Assembly: GCA_016177345.1 (NCBI GenBank)
Contig: JACOVM010000077.1
Span: forward strand, 1-44,242
Source: Candidatus Woesearchaeota archaeon
GTDB lineage: Archaea; Nanobdellota; Nanobdellia; Woesearchaeales; UBA12501
Direction: 5' to 3'
Length of the DNA stretch: 44,242 bases
Shown here in pieces: positions 25,693 through 34,014 of the stretch. The notes beneath the pieces are model-generated. The model did not search any database. It had not been told where the DNA came from and was given only the letters and a program-made list of their open reading frames with translations. The first letter of the stretch is position 1. Every line of letters starts with the position of its first letter. The translations under genes were made by a program, and so were the position numbers.

Positions 25693-26409
25693 ATAGAAAC
25701 TATGGCAACGAATAAACAACCATCACGACTTCCATCTTCTTCATCAAGCCTCTTACAGGCCAAAAAGGGATCATTTGGGGCTATTGCAGGCCTGGTCATC
25801 TCAATTCTCGTCCTTATTGTCATGATTATCCTGTACGGCAGCCAATTTTTTGCTCCAATCGCAAAGCACACTGGCTTTTTGAAAGAGGAATTTGAGCATA
25901 AAGGCCCCATCATTACTGATTTTCCAGTTGAGGCGTACCATGACCTCATTCAGGAAACAGTGGGGGAGGACTTTGTTTTTGTTGTTGGATTCGATCTCGA
26001 GGTAGATGTTGGAAACTGGTTTAGCAATGAACAGTACACCGCAATAAAAAAGCATACCAGCTTGAGAAGCCTAGACACTGAAAATGAACAGCTTCAAATT
26101 ACCTCAATCAAGACAGACAAAGGGCTTACAAAGGTCCAGGCAATTGAAGAGCTTACCGGGATTGTGGTGCTATTCAAGAAGCAAGGCATGGCGAATTCAG
26201 TTATCGTGGGAATTGATGATGATCCAGAAATCGGAAAAGACCTCATCTTTTCAGTTCCAGAAACAACCCCTGAAGGAACAATAAAAATGGACATTAATGG
26301 CAATCCATTGTCAACACCGGTCGGAAAGCTCACCGTGAAGGCAATAGAAGGAACCGCAATCAACTACACTATTGTTCCATTTGTGGAAACCGGAGGAATC
26401 GTCACATGA
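25684..26409 (+). CDS. Pilin-like protein, 241 aa
   Basis: The leader contains a Ser-rich stretch (R-L-P-S-S-S-S-S-L-L-Q) ending A-K-K-G-S-F-G-A-I-A, then a hydrophobic helix (about 40-60). The mature head of about 180 residues has no Cys, unlike most neighbours, and is acidic with beta-strand character. ATG 25702 is an alternative start giving 235 aa. The stop overlaps the next start (ATGA). No domain was recognised. Confidence 0.7.
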   Translation: MGGIETMATNKQPSRLPSSSSSLLQAKKGSFGAIAGLVISILVLIVMIILYGSQFFAPIAKHTGFLKEEFEHKGPIITDFPVEAYHDLIQETVGEDFVFVVGFDLEVDVGNWFSNEQYTAIKKHTSLRSLDTENEQLQITSIKTDKGLTKVQAIEELTGIVVLFKKQGMANSVIVGIDDDPEIGKDLIFSVPETTPEGTIKMDINGNPLSTPVGKLTVKAIEGTAINYTIVPFVETGGIVT

Positions 26410-26807
26410 AGTACCATGGAGGGCTTGGCCATATAAAGAATAGTGCCTTAAAGAATAATGTCTTAAAGAATAGTGTCTTTGGAAAAGCAAGAAAAGGGGA
26501 GCTGGGCTTTAGCCAGATCGCCAGCCTTGCCATTGTTCTTTTGGTCATTATCGCTATTGCAGTTGCTATTATCCCCCAGATCTCCAAAAAAGGAAAGACC
26601 ATAGAAAACATCACTATCCTCACAACAGGAGACTTGGACGGGGATGGTGTTCCAAATGGGCTTGATCGGTGCTGCCCGGCGCAGTGTAAAGCAGACAGGT
26701 CTGAATTAGAAACACTTGCACCATCGGATAAACGATACGGCTGTGCCCCATGGCAGCAGTCAGTTGCGTGTGAGGATACGTTGACGAATTGTGGCACCGC
26801 TGCATAA
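26406..26807 (+). CDS. Pilin-like protein with TSP3-like calcium loop, 133 aa
   Basis: The leader holds three near-identical five-residue units (I-K-N-S-A, L-K-N-N-V, L-K-N-S-V) before F-G-K-A-R-K-G-E-L-G-F-S-Q and a hydrophobic helix (about 42-60). The head contains T-G-D-L-D-G-D-G-V-P-N-G-L-D-R-C-C, a thrombospondin-type-3-like or EF-hand-like calcium loop, and further Cys in the last 50 residues. Coupled to the preceding gene by ATGA overlap. Calcium binding is inferred from the D-x-D-x-D-G pattern. Confidence 0.75.
   Translation: MKYHGGLGHIKNSALKNNVLKNSVFGKARKGELGFSQIASLAIVLLVIIAIAVAIIPQISKKGKTIENITILTTGDLDGDGVPNGLDRCCPAQCKADRSELETLAPSDKRYGCAPWQQSVACEDTLTNCGTAA
26434..26478 (+). repeat. 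Triple 15-bp tandem repeat inside a pilin leader
   Basis: TAAAGAATAGTGCCT, TAAAGAATAATGTCT and TAAAGAATAGTGTCT lie in register at 26434, 26449 and 26464. Each adds five residues to the leader of the 26406 gene without shifting frame. Confidence 0.8.
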
Positions 26808-26809
26808 TT

Positions 26810-26869
26810 ATGGTTTATCAATGGTTTATCACTTCAGTAGTTCCTTTTGAATTGTAACTGAATTGTAAA
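26810..26869 (+). repeat. Two separate 11-bp tandem duplications in one spacer
   Basis: ATGGTTTATCA is repeated perfectly (26810-26820, 26821-26831). TGAATTGTAAC/TGAATTGTAAA (26848-26858, 26859-26869) is repeated with one mismatch. Both lie in the 75-bp spacer before ATG 26883. Confidence 0.75.
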
Positions 26870-26882
26870 AGAGGGTGATGAA

Positions 26883-28088
26883 ATGCTTCGACAGTTATTC
26901 CAGTCAAAGAAGGCAACACTTGACTTTGTCCTCGGTCTTATTCTTATGATTGCACTCGTAACAGCAACAGCCATGATAGGGTTCAAGATTTTTAAGTTTG
27001 GCACTGGAGGGGCAGGATTAAAATCACTGAACAAGTTTGCAGCAAGTATCGACGAGTTTAGCACAGCAGGGCAAGGGTCAAGCTCCTCTGTTGTCCTTGA
27101 AATTGAAGAAGGGGATGTTGTTTTCGGATTTTCAAAATATGATGCTCCTTTGATGAAGATGTACAATCCAACAGTGGCAGGTATTGGCGACAGCATGACG
27201 GTGCTCCATAAATTTATCCGAAAGCCCACAGAATGTGAGAGCGGGCTTGCCTGCATCTGCTATTGTGAGGGGCATTCAACCCATGACGAGCTTGAAGCAA
27301 CCTGCTCTGCTATGGCTTGTAAGAGTATAGACGGAGTAAACTTTCAACGAATAACTGACCAGGCACTCTTGGTTCCATCTGACGACTACCTTTGGACAGG
27401 CACGAGCATGGATAGCCATCCCTTGCTGAATGGGTTTGCATTGTATAACCGAGAGACCTTGTTTCCAAAAGTTGCCTTTGATCCTGCTCCAAATGCTCTT
27501 GTCAACATGAGAAAGCCGCTTGGGGAGCTTACCCATATTCGTATCGAAAAGGGAAAAGATGACCTTGTTGCAATCTGTGTTTACCAGGAAGGGCGACAAT
27601 GCCTTAGTGAGGAAATGGAGAAAAGTTACAACGTGGCAAAAAAGACCCAAGATGCGATAAAGGCAATCGAGCAAGATATTACTGACAATAATTACGGCCA
27701 GGCTGTTCAACGCCTGAATGTTCTTCTCAGTGATAGAGAACTGTTAGAACAATTAGACAGTTATACTGCTGAAAAGCTGTATTACCTCAAAGGTATTGCA
27801 CATCTTGGAACCAAGGAATATGGCCTTGCAGAAGAATCGTTTGAGAAAAGCATTGACGTGGCAGAAATAGGAATGTTTACTGCTGATGCCAAAGCAAAAT
27901 TAGATGACGCAGTACGATTGAAGGAATGCAAGGAACTCACCTGCGAACAGCTTTCTACAAGCGAATGCGAAACAAACACGTGCGGCATTCCTTGTATTGT
28001 TATGGAAAAAACAGTGCATGAAGGAGAAGAGCCTCTAACAACAACACAAAAATACTGTACAACCCCTTCACTGGATATACTTACATAA
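26883..28088 (+). CDS. Pilin-like protein with TPR-like region, 401 aa
   Basis: M-L-R-Q-L-F-Q-S-K-K-A-T-L-D-F followed by a hydrophobic helix (about 16-35). A GAGGGTGAT site sits upstream of ATG 26883. The head has a Cys cluster near 120-140 (L-A-C-I-C-Y-C-E-G). A helical section about 255-330 carries two TPR-like units (N-Y-G-Q-A-V-Q-R-L-N-V-L-L; then Y-Y-L-K-G-I-A-H-L-G-T-K-E-Y-G-L-A-E-E-S-F). A Cys-rich end (K-E-C-K-E-L-T-C, T-N-T-C-G-I-P-C) closes it. TPR units usually bind other proteins, so this subunit may organise partners outside the membrane (inference). Confidence 0.8.
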   Translation: MLRQLFQSKKATLDFVLGLILMIALVTATAMIGFKIFKFGTGGAGLKSLNKFAASIDEFSTAGQGSSSSVVLEIEEGDVVFGFSKYDAPLMKMYNPTVAGIGDSMTVLHKFIRKPTECESGLACICYCEGHSTHDELEATCSAMACKSIDGVNFQRITDQALLVPSDDYLWTGTSMDSHPLLNGFALYNRETLFPKVAFDPAPNALVNMRKPLGELTHIRIEKGKDDLVAICVYQEGRQCLSEEMEKSYNVAKKTQDAIKAIEQDITDNNYGQAVQRLNVLLSDRELLEQLDSYTAEKLYYLKGIAHLGTKEYGLAEESFEKSIDVAEIGMFTADAKAKLDDAVRLKECKELTCEQLSTSECETNTCGIPCIVMEKTVHEGEEPLTTTQKYCTTPSLDILT

Positions 28089-28091
28089 CAA

Positions 28092-28119
28092 CTACATAAT
28101 TACTACTACATAATTACTG
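28092..28119 (+). repeat. 14-bp tandem duplication in spacer
   Basis: CTACATAATTACTA (28092-28105) followed by CTACATAATTACTG (28106-28119), 13 of 14 matching. ACATAAC is also repeated on both sides. It directly follows the stop at 28086-28088. Confidence 0.7.
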
Positions 28120-28163
28120 TAACATAACTACTACATGGCCAGAAAGGCAAACAGGCGGCGATC

Positions 28164-28649
28164 ATGAAAGCATGGGCAAGAAAAGGAAATGTACTGTTCA
28201 CTATCGCAGAACTTGTTATCGCAGCAGTAGTTGTTTTTCTATTTATTAACGGAGCCTTAAAGGTGGCAACAAGCACGGCATCACAACGCAATTTTCTGGC
28301 AAATGATATTGCCACTACCATGAGCACACTCCATTCTGTGCCAGGTGATGCAACTTATATATATAAACAGGAGAGCCTTCAGAAGTATAAGTTCACAATC
28401 CAAACAGGCCTGGTAAAGGTAAGCGAGCCAGCAGCTAGTGTCATGGGAGAAGCGGTACAAACTATCGCAGTATACCCTGGTGCAGAAAAGGAAATGAGGT
28501 CTACCGTTATTGCATTTGCGCCAAGCCTTCAGCTGGTAAAAACAGGAAAGCTTGTTCATATCCAGAGCTCTCCTGAATATGAGATCCTGGAAGAACAAGC
28601 GCCAGATGTTTCCACAAGCCGTGCTACCTGTAGTGGAGACTGTGGCTAA
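28164..28649 (+). CDS. Pilin-like protein, 161 aa
   Basis: M-K-A-W-A-R-K-G-N-V-L-F-T-I-A-E-L-V-I followed by a hydrophobic helix, then A-L-K-V-A-T-S-T-A-S-Q. The R-K-G-N-V-L-F-T-I-A-E order is close to a bacterial/archaeal pilin or pseudopilin start: a short basic leader, a Gly junction and a Glu within the helix region. The head of about 125 residues is beta-rich with two Cys at the very end (T-C-S-G-D-C-G). No domain was recognised. Confidence 0.75.
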   Translation: MKAWARKGNVLFTIAELVIAAVVVFLFINGALKVATSTASQRNFLANDIATTMSTLHSVPGDATYIYKQESLQKYKFTIQTGLVKVSEPAASVMGEAVQTIAVYPGAEKEMRSTVIAFAPSLQLVKTGKLVHIQSSPEYEILEEQAPDVSTSRATCSGDCG

Positions 28650-28710
28650 TGGCAGAATCTCATCTGTTCATAAACCAATGAGATTTGCTATAACAAAGAA
28701 TAGGTGAATA

Positions 28711-28736
28711 GTGAAATAAAATGGTGAAATAAAGAA
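28711..28736 (+). repeat. 13-bp imperfect tandem duplication in spacer
   Basis: GTGAAATAAAATG (28711-28723) followed by GTGAAATAAAGAA (28724-28736). It lies in the 128-bp spacer between 28649 and 28778. Confidence 0.5.
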
Positions 28737-28777
28737 CATTAGAGTACCTGAAGCATAATCAGTGGACTTGCAAATCT

Positions 28778-29614
28778 ATGGCCTCAATCGTAACAAATAA
28801 GAGGGACAATCGAAGAGCCCTGCTGCTCATCATTCTTCTCCTTACAAGCATAGCGCTCTTCAGCAGTGTTGGCCATGCCCTTCTTATTGACCAGGATCAG
28901 TTTACAAACACAGCACTTCAAGAAAAGATAAGCCTGCTTGAGCTTCAAAGCAGAAAAACCATCGTTGTTGCGATCACCAAAACCTCAACTCAGCCATTTG
29001 ACGATGGAGTCTCGCTTCTCCAAGAGCATCAAGCAGACCTTGTTGTTTTATACCGATATCAAGAAAATAAGATTGCAGTCATTCAGCCTATTGATGCATG
29101 GCTTTCAGACGCTGAGATAAAAGAGATTATAGATAAGCACGCTGCAGAAAAGGAGCAAGCGATTACACCGGAAGAAAAAAATAGTTACATTATCGCTATT
29201 CTCGATGAAATTACTCCCTTGCTTATTGCTGCAAAAGATACCAGAAGCTATTGTGCCGCTGTTAAAGACGGCTATTGCGATCCAAAATGTGAGGGAATAG
29301 ACATGGACTGCTTGTGTGGTGATGCAATCTGCCAGTATCACGAAGTTAAGGCAACGTGCAGTGCAGATTGTGGAGGGGCTAGAGAAACCTTTTGCTCAAT
29401 TCTCCGAGATGGCATTTGCGATGAGAATTGCAAAAGGGATATTGATTGCGGGTTTGGAAAGCTTATGGCAGTAACTGAACAAGTTCAACAAAAGACGAAG
29501 CTCCAATACAGTACAATCCTTGGCATCCTCTATGCTGTTTTTTTAGCAGCCTCTGTCGTGTTCGGCTTCCTCCTCTATCAGGAACGCCAGCAAAAAAAGG
29601 AAAGAAAAAGCTAA
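28778..29614 (+). CDS. Secreted protein with C-terminal TM anchor and LNR-like Cys units, 278 aa
   Basis: The cleavable-type signal peptide (N-R-R-A-L-L-L-I-I-L-L-L-T-S, ending G-H-A near 36) differs from the pilin-like N-termini around it. Residues 40-145 form an alpha/beta domain with weak resemblance to TPM/YgcG domains. Residues about 165-230 hold two related Cys units (V-K-D-G-Y-C-D-P-K-C-E-G-I-D-M-D-C and L-R-D-G-I-C-D-E-N-C-K-R-D-I-D-C) that look like LNR/Notch-type calcium motifs. A transmembrane helix near 248-268 and a Lys-rich end (R-Q-Q-K-K-E-R-K-S) give type I topology, with the Cys units outside. The function is unknown; it may be the membrane partner of the pilin-like set. Confidence 0.75.
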   Translation: MASIVTNKRDNRRALLLIILLLTSIALFSSVGHALLIDQDQFTNTALQEKISLLELQSRKTIVVAITKTSTQPFDDGVSLLQEHQADLVVLYRYQENKIAVIQPIDAWLSDAEIKEIIDKHAAEKEQAITPEEKNSYIIAILDEITPLLIAAKDTRSYCAAVKDGYCDPKCEGIDMDCLCGDAICQYHEVKATCSADCGGARETFCSILRDGICDENCKRDIDCGFGKLMAVTEQVQQKTKLQYSTILGILYAVFLAASVVFGFLLYQERQQKKERKS

Positions 29615-29629
29615 AGAAAAGCTAAAAAA
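29608..29629 (+). repeat. 11-bp tandem duplication spanning a stop codon
   Basis: The AGCTAA that ends the 28778 gene recurs 11 bases later within AAAAGCTAAAG/AAAAGCTAAAA. It is another case where a gene end has been copied into the spacer. Confidence 0.5.
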
Positions 29630-29662
29630 TGAAGAAAGGCATCGCGGAAGACGATTGAGATC

Positions 29663-30205
29663 ATGAAGGCCATAAGAAAACGAATGATAAAAAACTGGAA
29701 CCAACAGGCACAAGCAAGCGCTGATAGTGCAGGAAAAACGATAACGTACCTTTGTGCAGTAATCATTCTCGGGCTTGCTGCAGTGGGCTTCTCTGTTGTT
29801 GCAGCACACTTGCAAAGCGATACCCAATTCATCAAGCCCGGCGTCGAAAAGCTTATTGGAAAACACCGATTCCTCCACACTAGCGCCTGTTTTTCATACG
29901 AAGACCAGCTCACGGGAAGGGCAATGCCAAGAGTGATTGACCTTGAAAAAATGACCCAAGAGCGCTTAGAAGAATGTTACATGGTAGAGCAGAAGTCTCA
30001 AAACCAGTGCTTTCAGCTCCAGCTCTTGAGAAGGGAACCAAAAGAGCCTGAGGAGCCGGAAAAGCCACTTCGCGAGATCCAGACAGCAAACTGGGTTGAC
30101 TGTTTTGTCACGAAACAGCGAGAAGAGACAGACATCGAATACGTTCTCATCAAAGAAGGAGATCAACTCAGCCAAGGAATAATGAAGATAAGAATGATGA
30201 GATGA
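29663..30205 (+). CDS. Pilin-like protein, 180 aa
   Basis: The basic leader M-K-A-I-R-K-R-M-I-K-N-W-N-Q-Q-A-Q-A-S-A-D-S-A-G-K-T-I-T-Y is followed by a hydrophobic helix (about 29-49). The junction is less standard than in its neighbours: Q-A-Q without a preceding Lys, or A-G-K-T. The head of about 130 residues is charged, with Cys at about 74, 109, 119 and 150 and a run of Glu/Pro (P-K-E-P-E-E-P-E-K-P). No domain was recognised; membership in the pilin-like set is inferred from size, context and N-terminus. Confidence 0.65.
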   Translation: MKAIRKRMIKNWNQQAQASADSAGKTITYLCAVIILGLAAVGFSVVAAHLQSDTQFIKPGVEKLIGKHRFLHTSACFSYEDQLTGRAMPRVIDLEKMTQERLEECYMVEQKSQNQCFQLQLLRREPKEPEEPEKPLREIQTANWVDCFVTKQREETDIEYVLIKEGDQLSQGIMKIRMMR

Positions 30206-30226
30206 AGAGGGCGGGAGCCTAACGAG

Positions 30227-30880
30227 ATGTGCATCATGAAATTATTCCACAATACAAAAGGAGTTGACATGCAGGACTGGTTTGGCATCGTATTCTCGGT
30301 AGTTATCGGCGCATTTGTTTTTTTTGGCATGGCAGGCCTTCTCATGGTTACTGCGCAGCACGAGAAGACTGTCCTTAAAGAGATCACCTCTGTAGTTGAT
30401 GATTCCTTTTTCTTAATGACTTATGTAAGAACTCCTCTCTCTTCACAAACAATAGAGGGAGAAGAGGAAAACAAAGAGCTATCCTCTGTTCAAACGTATC
30501 TGGCTGAGGAAGGGCTTACGATGGCCCAGCTTATTGACATTGTTGGAAACAAAAAAGAAGCAAAAGCGCTTTTTCATGAAACAAGGGCAGGAATACCTGA
30601 AGAGATGCGAACATTGTCAGATGAGGAAGTAGAAGGCTTGCTTGAGCAGCTTCTTGATGCTTATAATAAAGACCTCTTCACTGCACGATATGGAGTACAA
30701 GGATGGAGCCTCATCATAGACTATCCGGAACAGTACAGAAATGATATTGATATTATCCATGATACAGGTGGGCTTGGTGGGGGAAGAGCAACAGAGATAA
30801 CAATTCCGACAATCGACGGAAAAAATGTGATAACCATACGCCTCGTGAGGAATATTCATGCAGTTGTTGTCAGGCCCTAA
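30227..30880 (+). CDS. Pilin-like protein, 217 aa
   Basis: Two starts are plausible. ATG 30227 gives a basic leader M-C-I-M-K-L-F-H-N-T-K-G-V-D-M-Q-D-W-F-G. ATG 30269, preceded by AAAGGAG at good spacing, gives M-Q-D-W-F-G directly before the helix. The longer form matches the leader plus K-G junction of the other genes and is kept. The hydrophobic helix is about residues 19-40 (long form), then a charged stalk (Q-H-E-K-T-V-L-K-E). The head of about 165 residues has no Cys, is acidic and helical in the middle, and is Gly-rich near the end. No domain was recognised. Confidence 0.7.
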   Translation: MCIMKLFHNTKGVDMQDWFGIVFSVVIGAFVFFGMAGLLMVTAQHEKTVLKEITSVVDDSFFLMTYVRTPLSSQTIEGEEENKELSSVQTYLAEEGLTMAQLIDIVGNKKEAKALFHETRAGIPEEMRTLSDEEVEGLLEQLLDAYNKDLFTARYGVQGWSLIIDYPEQYRNDIDIIHDTGGLGGGRATEITIPTIDGKNVITIRLVRNIHAVVVRP

Positions 30881-30967
30881 GAGTGTATTATGATCATAAA
30901 GAATATCAATAACATAATCAATTAATCAATGAGTGAAAGATAAGGAAATATAAGAAAGCGAAAAAAG

Positions 30968-33900
30968 ATGATAGAAAAAAAAAGAACAAAAAGGATAATG
31001 AAGCCCTGGAAGAAAAAAGGGGCGTATGAACTCTACTTTGGAATTATCGGTGTTGTTATAGCCCTCTTTGTCCTCCTTTATTTTTCGCTTGCTGAAGAAA
31101 AGGGAAGTAGGTTTATAGGAGAGCAGCAGCTGCAAGTGCTTGTTGCCGATGCAAAAGTACAGTCATCCCTCCTTTATCTTGATCAAGCCTCTGGATATGC
31201 AGTCCAACAAGCTATTTATACCCTTGCTGCAAAAGGAGGCTTTAGTAAAGAAACTACTTGTGGAACGTATTATGGGGCAGCATCTTGGCAGACTGTTGTT
31301 CAAGAGGAAGCACAAGGTCGCCAGGTGAGCCAACATGTTCAAAGTTGCAATCCTCTTGTTCAGCTCCACCAATCCTTTGAGGAGGAGCTCAATGAGCAGC
31401 TTCAGCGATACCTTCAGCATGACCAACAGCTGCGAGAATTTCTTTTTCACCTTCAGATTAAAGAAGGGGGTGCACAAGAGGATTGGACTAATAAGGTAAG
31501 AGAGGATGAAGATACTTCTGGTATCCCCCATATGCCTAGCCGGTATACCACAGTTATTGGGACTACAGATACCCCATTAAAAGTAGATATCCTTAAGGAA
31601 CTGCAAGAGGACGAAGGCCTTAATTCGGCTTCATCATCATTTGGGGTATATCCATCTACCGAGGGAGAAACTGGATTTTTTTCAAGAAAAGGAATGCCTA
31701 TTGATAGAATCGTCGTGCACTACACGGTATCATCAACAACAGAAGCGACTGTTCAAACCTTTTTAGAGGAAGAGGTTAGCATCCATTACATTCTGGGTAC
31801 GGAAGAAGAAGGCTTCAAGGTAACTCAGATGGTGCCAGAAGAATTTGGGGCCTATCATGCGGGGGGATGTTCTGACGCAACGTGTAAGCCTGGTGTTTAT
31901 GAAAACATGAATATACGAGCTATTGGAATTGAAATTGTCAATTGGGGATTTCAGAGATGTGGCACTGCAAAGCAAGGCCAATGTCCTGAAGGATGCCAAG
32001 GGCCATACGAGCGGCTCTGTGTAAATGATAACAAAGAAGCGTGTGGCACAATATTATATTGTTGGCAGCCATACCCAGAAGGCCAATATCTTGCGCTGGT
32101 TCAACTTATTGCAGACATTGTTGAGCGGCACAAAACCCTTCAGACTGAGCAAGGATTGACAACAAGAGCTAATATTATCGGGCACAATGAGATCAAATAC
32201 CAAAAATCAGATCCGGGGCCAAGGGAAGTTATGGATCTCGACAGGCTTACTAATGATGTAAATACTGAGCTGATGAGTAGAAAATCCCTTGCTTCAACGA
32301 TGACCCCGGTTCTTGGGGCAGCGATTGCTCCGGCGGACACAATGTCTGAAGAGCAAAATAGTGCAGATGCTAGCGAACAAGAGGGTGAAAAACAAGGAGT
32401 ATATCAGATTCAGCCAACCTTTGCCACAACACTAGCTTACTCTTTTACCGACTACTCCCTATTAACAGATGCACTCTATGGAGAGAACGGTGTTGTCAAC
32501 AAGACCTTAGCCTGTGAAAAACAAGGCAGGGTTGTTGAGGAATGCCTCGTCGAGGCAACAGAGTCAATAAACAATGAAGTGCTCAGCAAGCAAGGGCTTC
32601 TATTGTACAATGGAGACTGTGATGTTCAGTCGAATGTAAAAACAGATTTCTTAGAGTACTATTCTCTTTGCCAACAATCAGGGCAGGACCAATGTATATG
32701 CACGATATCCTTAGCAAAAGATCCTAAACAGCATGGGCTAGTTGAGTTTAGTGTCGGTGGAGACGAACAAACAGAAGCCATGCCTTTTTATGATCATGAA
32801 TCAGCTGTTTTTCGCCCTGATGAGCATCTTGAGACAATATCGTTAGGTACCGTACAGGATCTTGATGAGGAACCAACATTCAACGAAGAAGAAATGCTTA
32901 CTATCCATATGGCTGAAAACATGATCAACAAAAAGCTGCCATTCTACAAAAAAGATGAAAATCTGTATTTTGTGGAGGATGGGAAAACAGGCGCAGTCCC
33001 TCAATGCAGGGAACAAAAAAGGATGTTCCTGTTTTGTGCTGTACAGCAAGACATACAACGAGTAATCTATGACCCAATTGAACAAGAGATTGCAAACAAG
33101 AATGTAGAATACAAATTCGCTATTGCATTTCCAGACATTACCCCGCCAAAGCCGGTAAAAAATAGCATTGCCTATGACAAGCCAGGAGCAGAAGATTCTG
33201 TCATCCTCACTTGGGATAAAAGTGAAGAGAAAGATATTGAGGCTTTTTCAGTATTTGTTGCACCAGAACAAGGGGATCTAGCTGGCCTCTTTGATCAAGA
33301 AACAAGCAGGATAAAAGAAGAGCTTCAACCACAAGAATTCTTCATAAAGGATGTTGTTCTTCTCGAAGGAGGCATTACCAGAGAGGACCTTCAAACTTGC
33401 ACCTGGAATTTGGAAGAAAAAATGTGTGAAACAACATTGCTCAATGGTGAAAAGATTGTTCTCGATGAAGGTATTCTGTACGAGACAACAGATGATGCAC
33501 CATACTACCTTCTTGTTTTGCATGCCATTCCTAACGGCATACCCCACCAATTTGCAATTACTGCAAGAGACATTTTCAAAAATGAAATAAATAATCTTGA
33601 TGATGGCCAGAAAATAAATAAAAAGAGTGGAACGTCAAAAGATGACTTGCCGCCGGAGATGATAGGCCCGGCAAGGACTATGCTCATCGAAGAAACAGAA
33701 GGAGATAAAGTAACAAAAAAGATACGCGTTGAATGGGATCTTCCAACACATAATATGGATGGCGGTAGTGTGGATGATGTTTCCTCATTCATTATAAAAT
33801 ATAGTAGAGAACGGGGGGCAACGAAAAAAACTGCTCAAAAAGAAGAATCGTGCACTGGGCAATTATGCTCCACGTTCTTACCCTATCTTGGCCAAGGGCT

Positions 33901-33982
33901 TATCCAAGTTGGCGCCCTTGATGACCAAAAAAATATATTCCAGGACTGGGAGACGTATACCCCAGTAGCAACAGTTTCTTAG
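30968..33982 (+). CDS. Pilin-anchored peptidoglycan amidase (Amidase_2/PGRP) with FN3-like C-terminus, 1004 aa
   Basis: The N-terminus (M-K-P-W-K-K-K-G-A-Y-E-L-Y-F at residues 11-24, then a hydrophobic helix to about 42) fits the pilin-like type of its neighbours. Residues about 245-420 are a zinc N-acetylmuramoyl-L-alanine amidase domain of the AmpD/T7-lysozyme/PGRP superfamily: V-V-H251-Y-T, Y-H-A-G near 297, I-G-I-E322-I-V, G-H406-N-E-I and K413-S-D415-P-G-P. The AmpD set of zinc ligands (His, His, Asp) and catalytic Glu and Lys are therefore all present. Known members cut the amide between MurNAc and L-Ala in bacterial peptidoglycan. The rest includes FN3-like domains near 725-790 and 890-960. 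Its spacing (87 bp after a pilin-like gene) suggests it is the last gene of the surface cluster. The substrate in this organism is unknown. Confidence 0.9.
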   Translation: MIEKKRTKRIMKPWKKKGAYELYFGIIGVVIALFVLLYFSLAEEKGSRFIGEQQLQVLVADAKVQSSLLYLDQASGYAVQQAIYTLAAKGGFSKETTCGTYYGAASWQTVVQEEAQGRQVSQHVQSCNPLVQLHQSFEEELNEQLQRYLQHDQQLREFLFHLQIKEGGAQEDWTNKVREDEDTSGIPHMPSRYTTVIGTTDTPLKVDILKELQEDEGLNSASSSFGVYPSTEGETGFFSRKGMPIDRIVVHYTVSSTTEATVQTFLEEEVSIHYILGTEEEGFKVTQMVPEEFGAYHAGGCSDATCKPGVYENMNIRAIGIEIVNWGFQRCGTAKQGQCPEGCQGPYERLCVNDNKEACGTILYCWQPYPEGQYLALVQLIADIVERHKTLQTEQGLTTRANIIGHNEIKYQKSDPGPREVMDLDRLTNDVNTELMSRKSLASTMTPVLGAAIAPADTMSEEQNSADASEQEGEKQGVYQIQPTFATTLAYSFTDYSLLTDALYGENGVVNKTLACEKQGRVVEECLVEATESINNEVLSKQGLLLYNGDCDVQSNVKTDFLEYYSLCQQSGQDQCICTISLAKDPKQHGLVEFSVGGDEQTEAMPFYDHESAVFRPDEHLETISLGTVQDLDEEPTFNEEEMLTIHMAENMINKKLPFYKKDENLYFVEDGKTGAVPQCREQKRMFLFCAVQQDIQRVIYDPIEQEIANKNVEYKFAIAFPDITPPKPVKNSIAYDKPGAEDSVILTWDKSEEKDIEAFSVFVAPEQGDLAGLFDQETSRIKEELQPQEFFIKDVVLLEGGITREDLQTCTWNLEEKMCETTLLNGEKIVLDEGILYETTDDAPYYLLVLHAIPNGIPHQFAITARDIFKNEINNLDDGQKINKKSGTSKDDLPPEMIGPARTMLIEETEGDKVTKKIRVEWDLPTHNMDGGSVDDVSSFIIKYSRERGATKKTAQKEESCTGQLCSTFLPYLGQGLIQVGALDDQKNIFQDWETYTPVATVS

Positions 33983-34014
33983 CTGGTGGGGTGACCGGCC
34001 TACTTGTACCACAA

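Noticed and set aside
28350..28366. TATATATATAAAC within the 28164 gene as an internal promoter
   Set aside because: It encodes the in-frame Y-I-Y-K-Q segment, and no gene starts 25-40 bases downstream.
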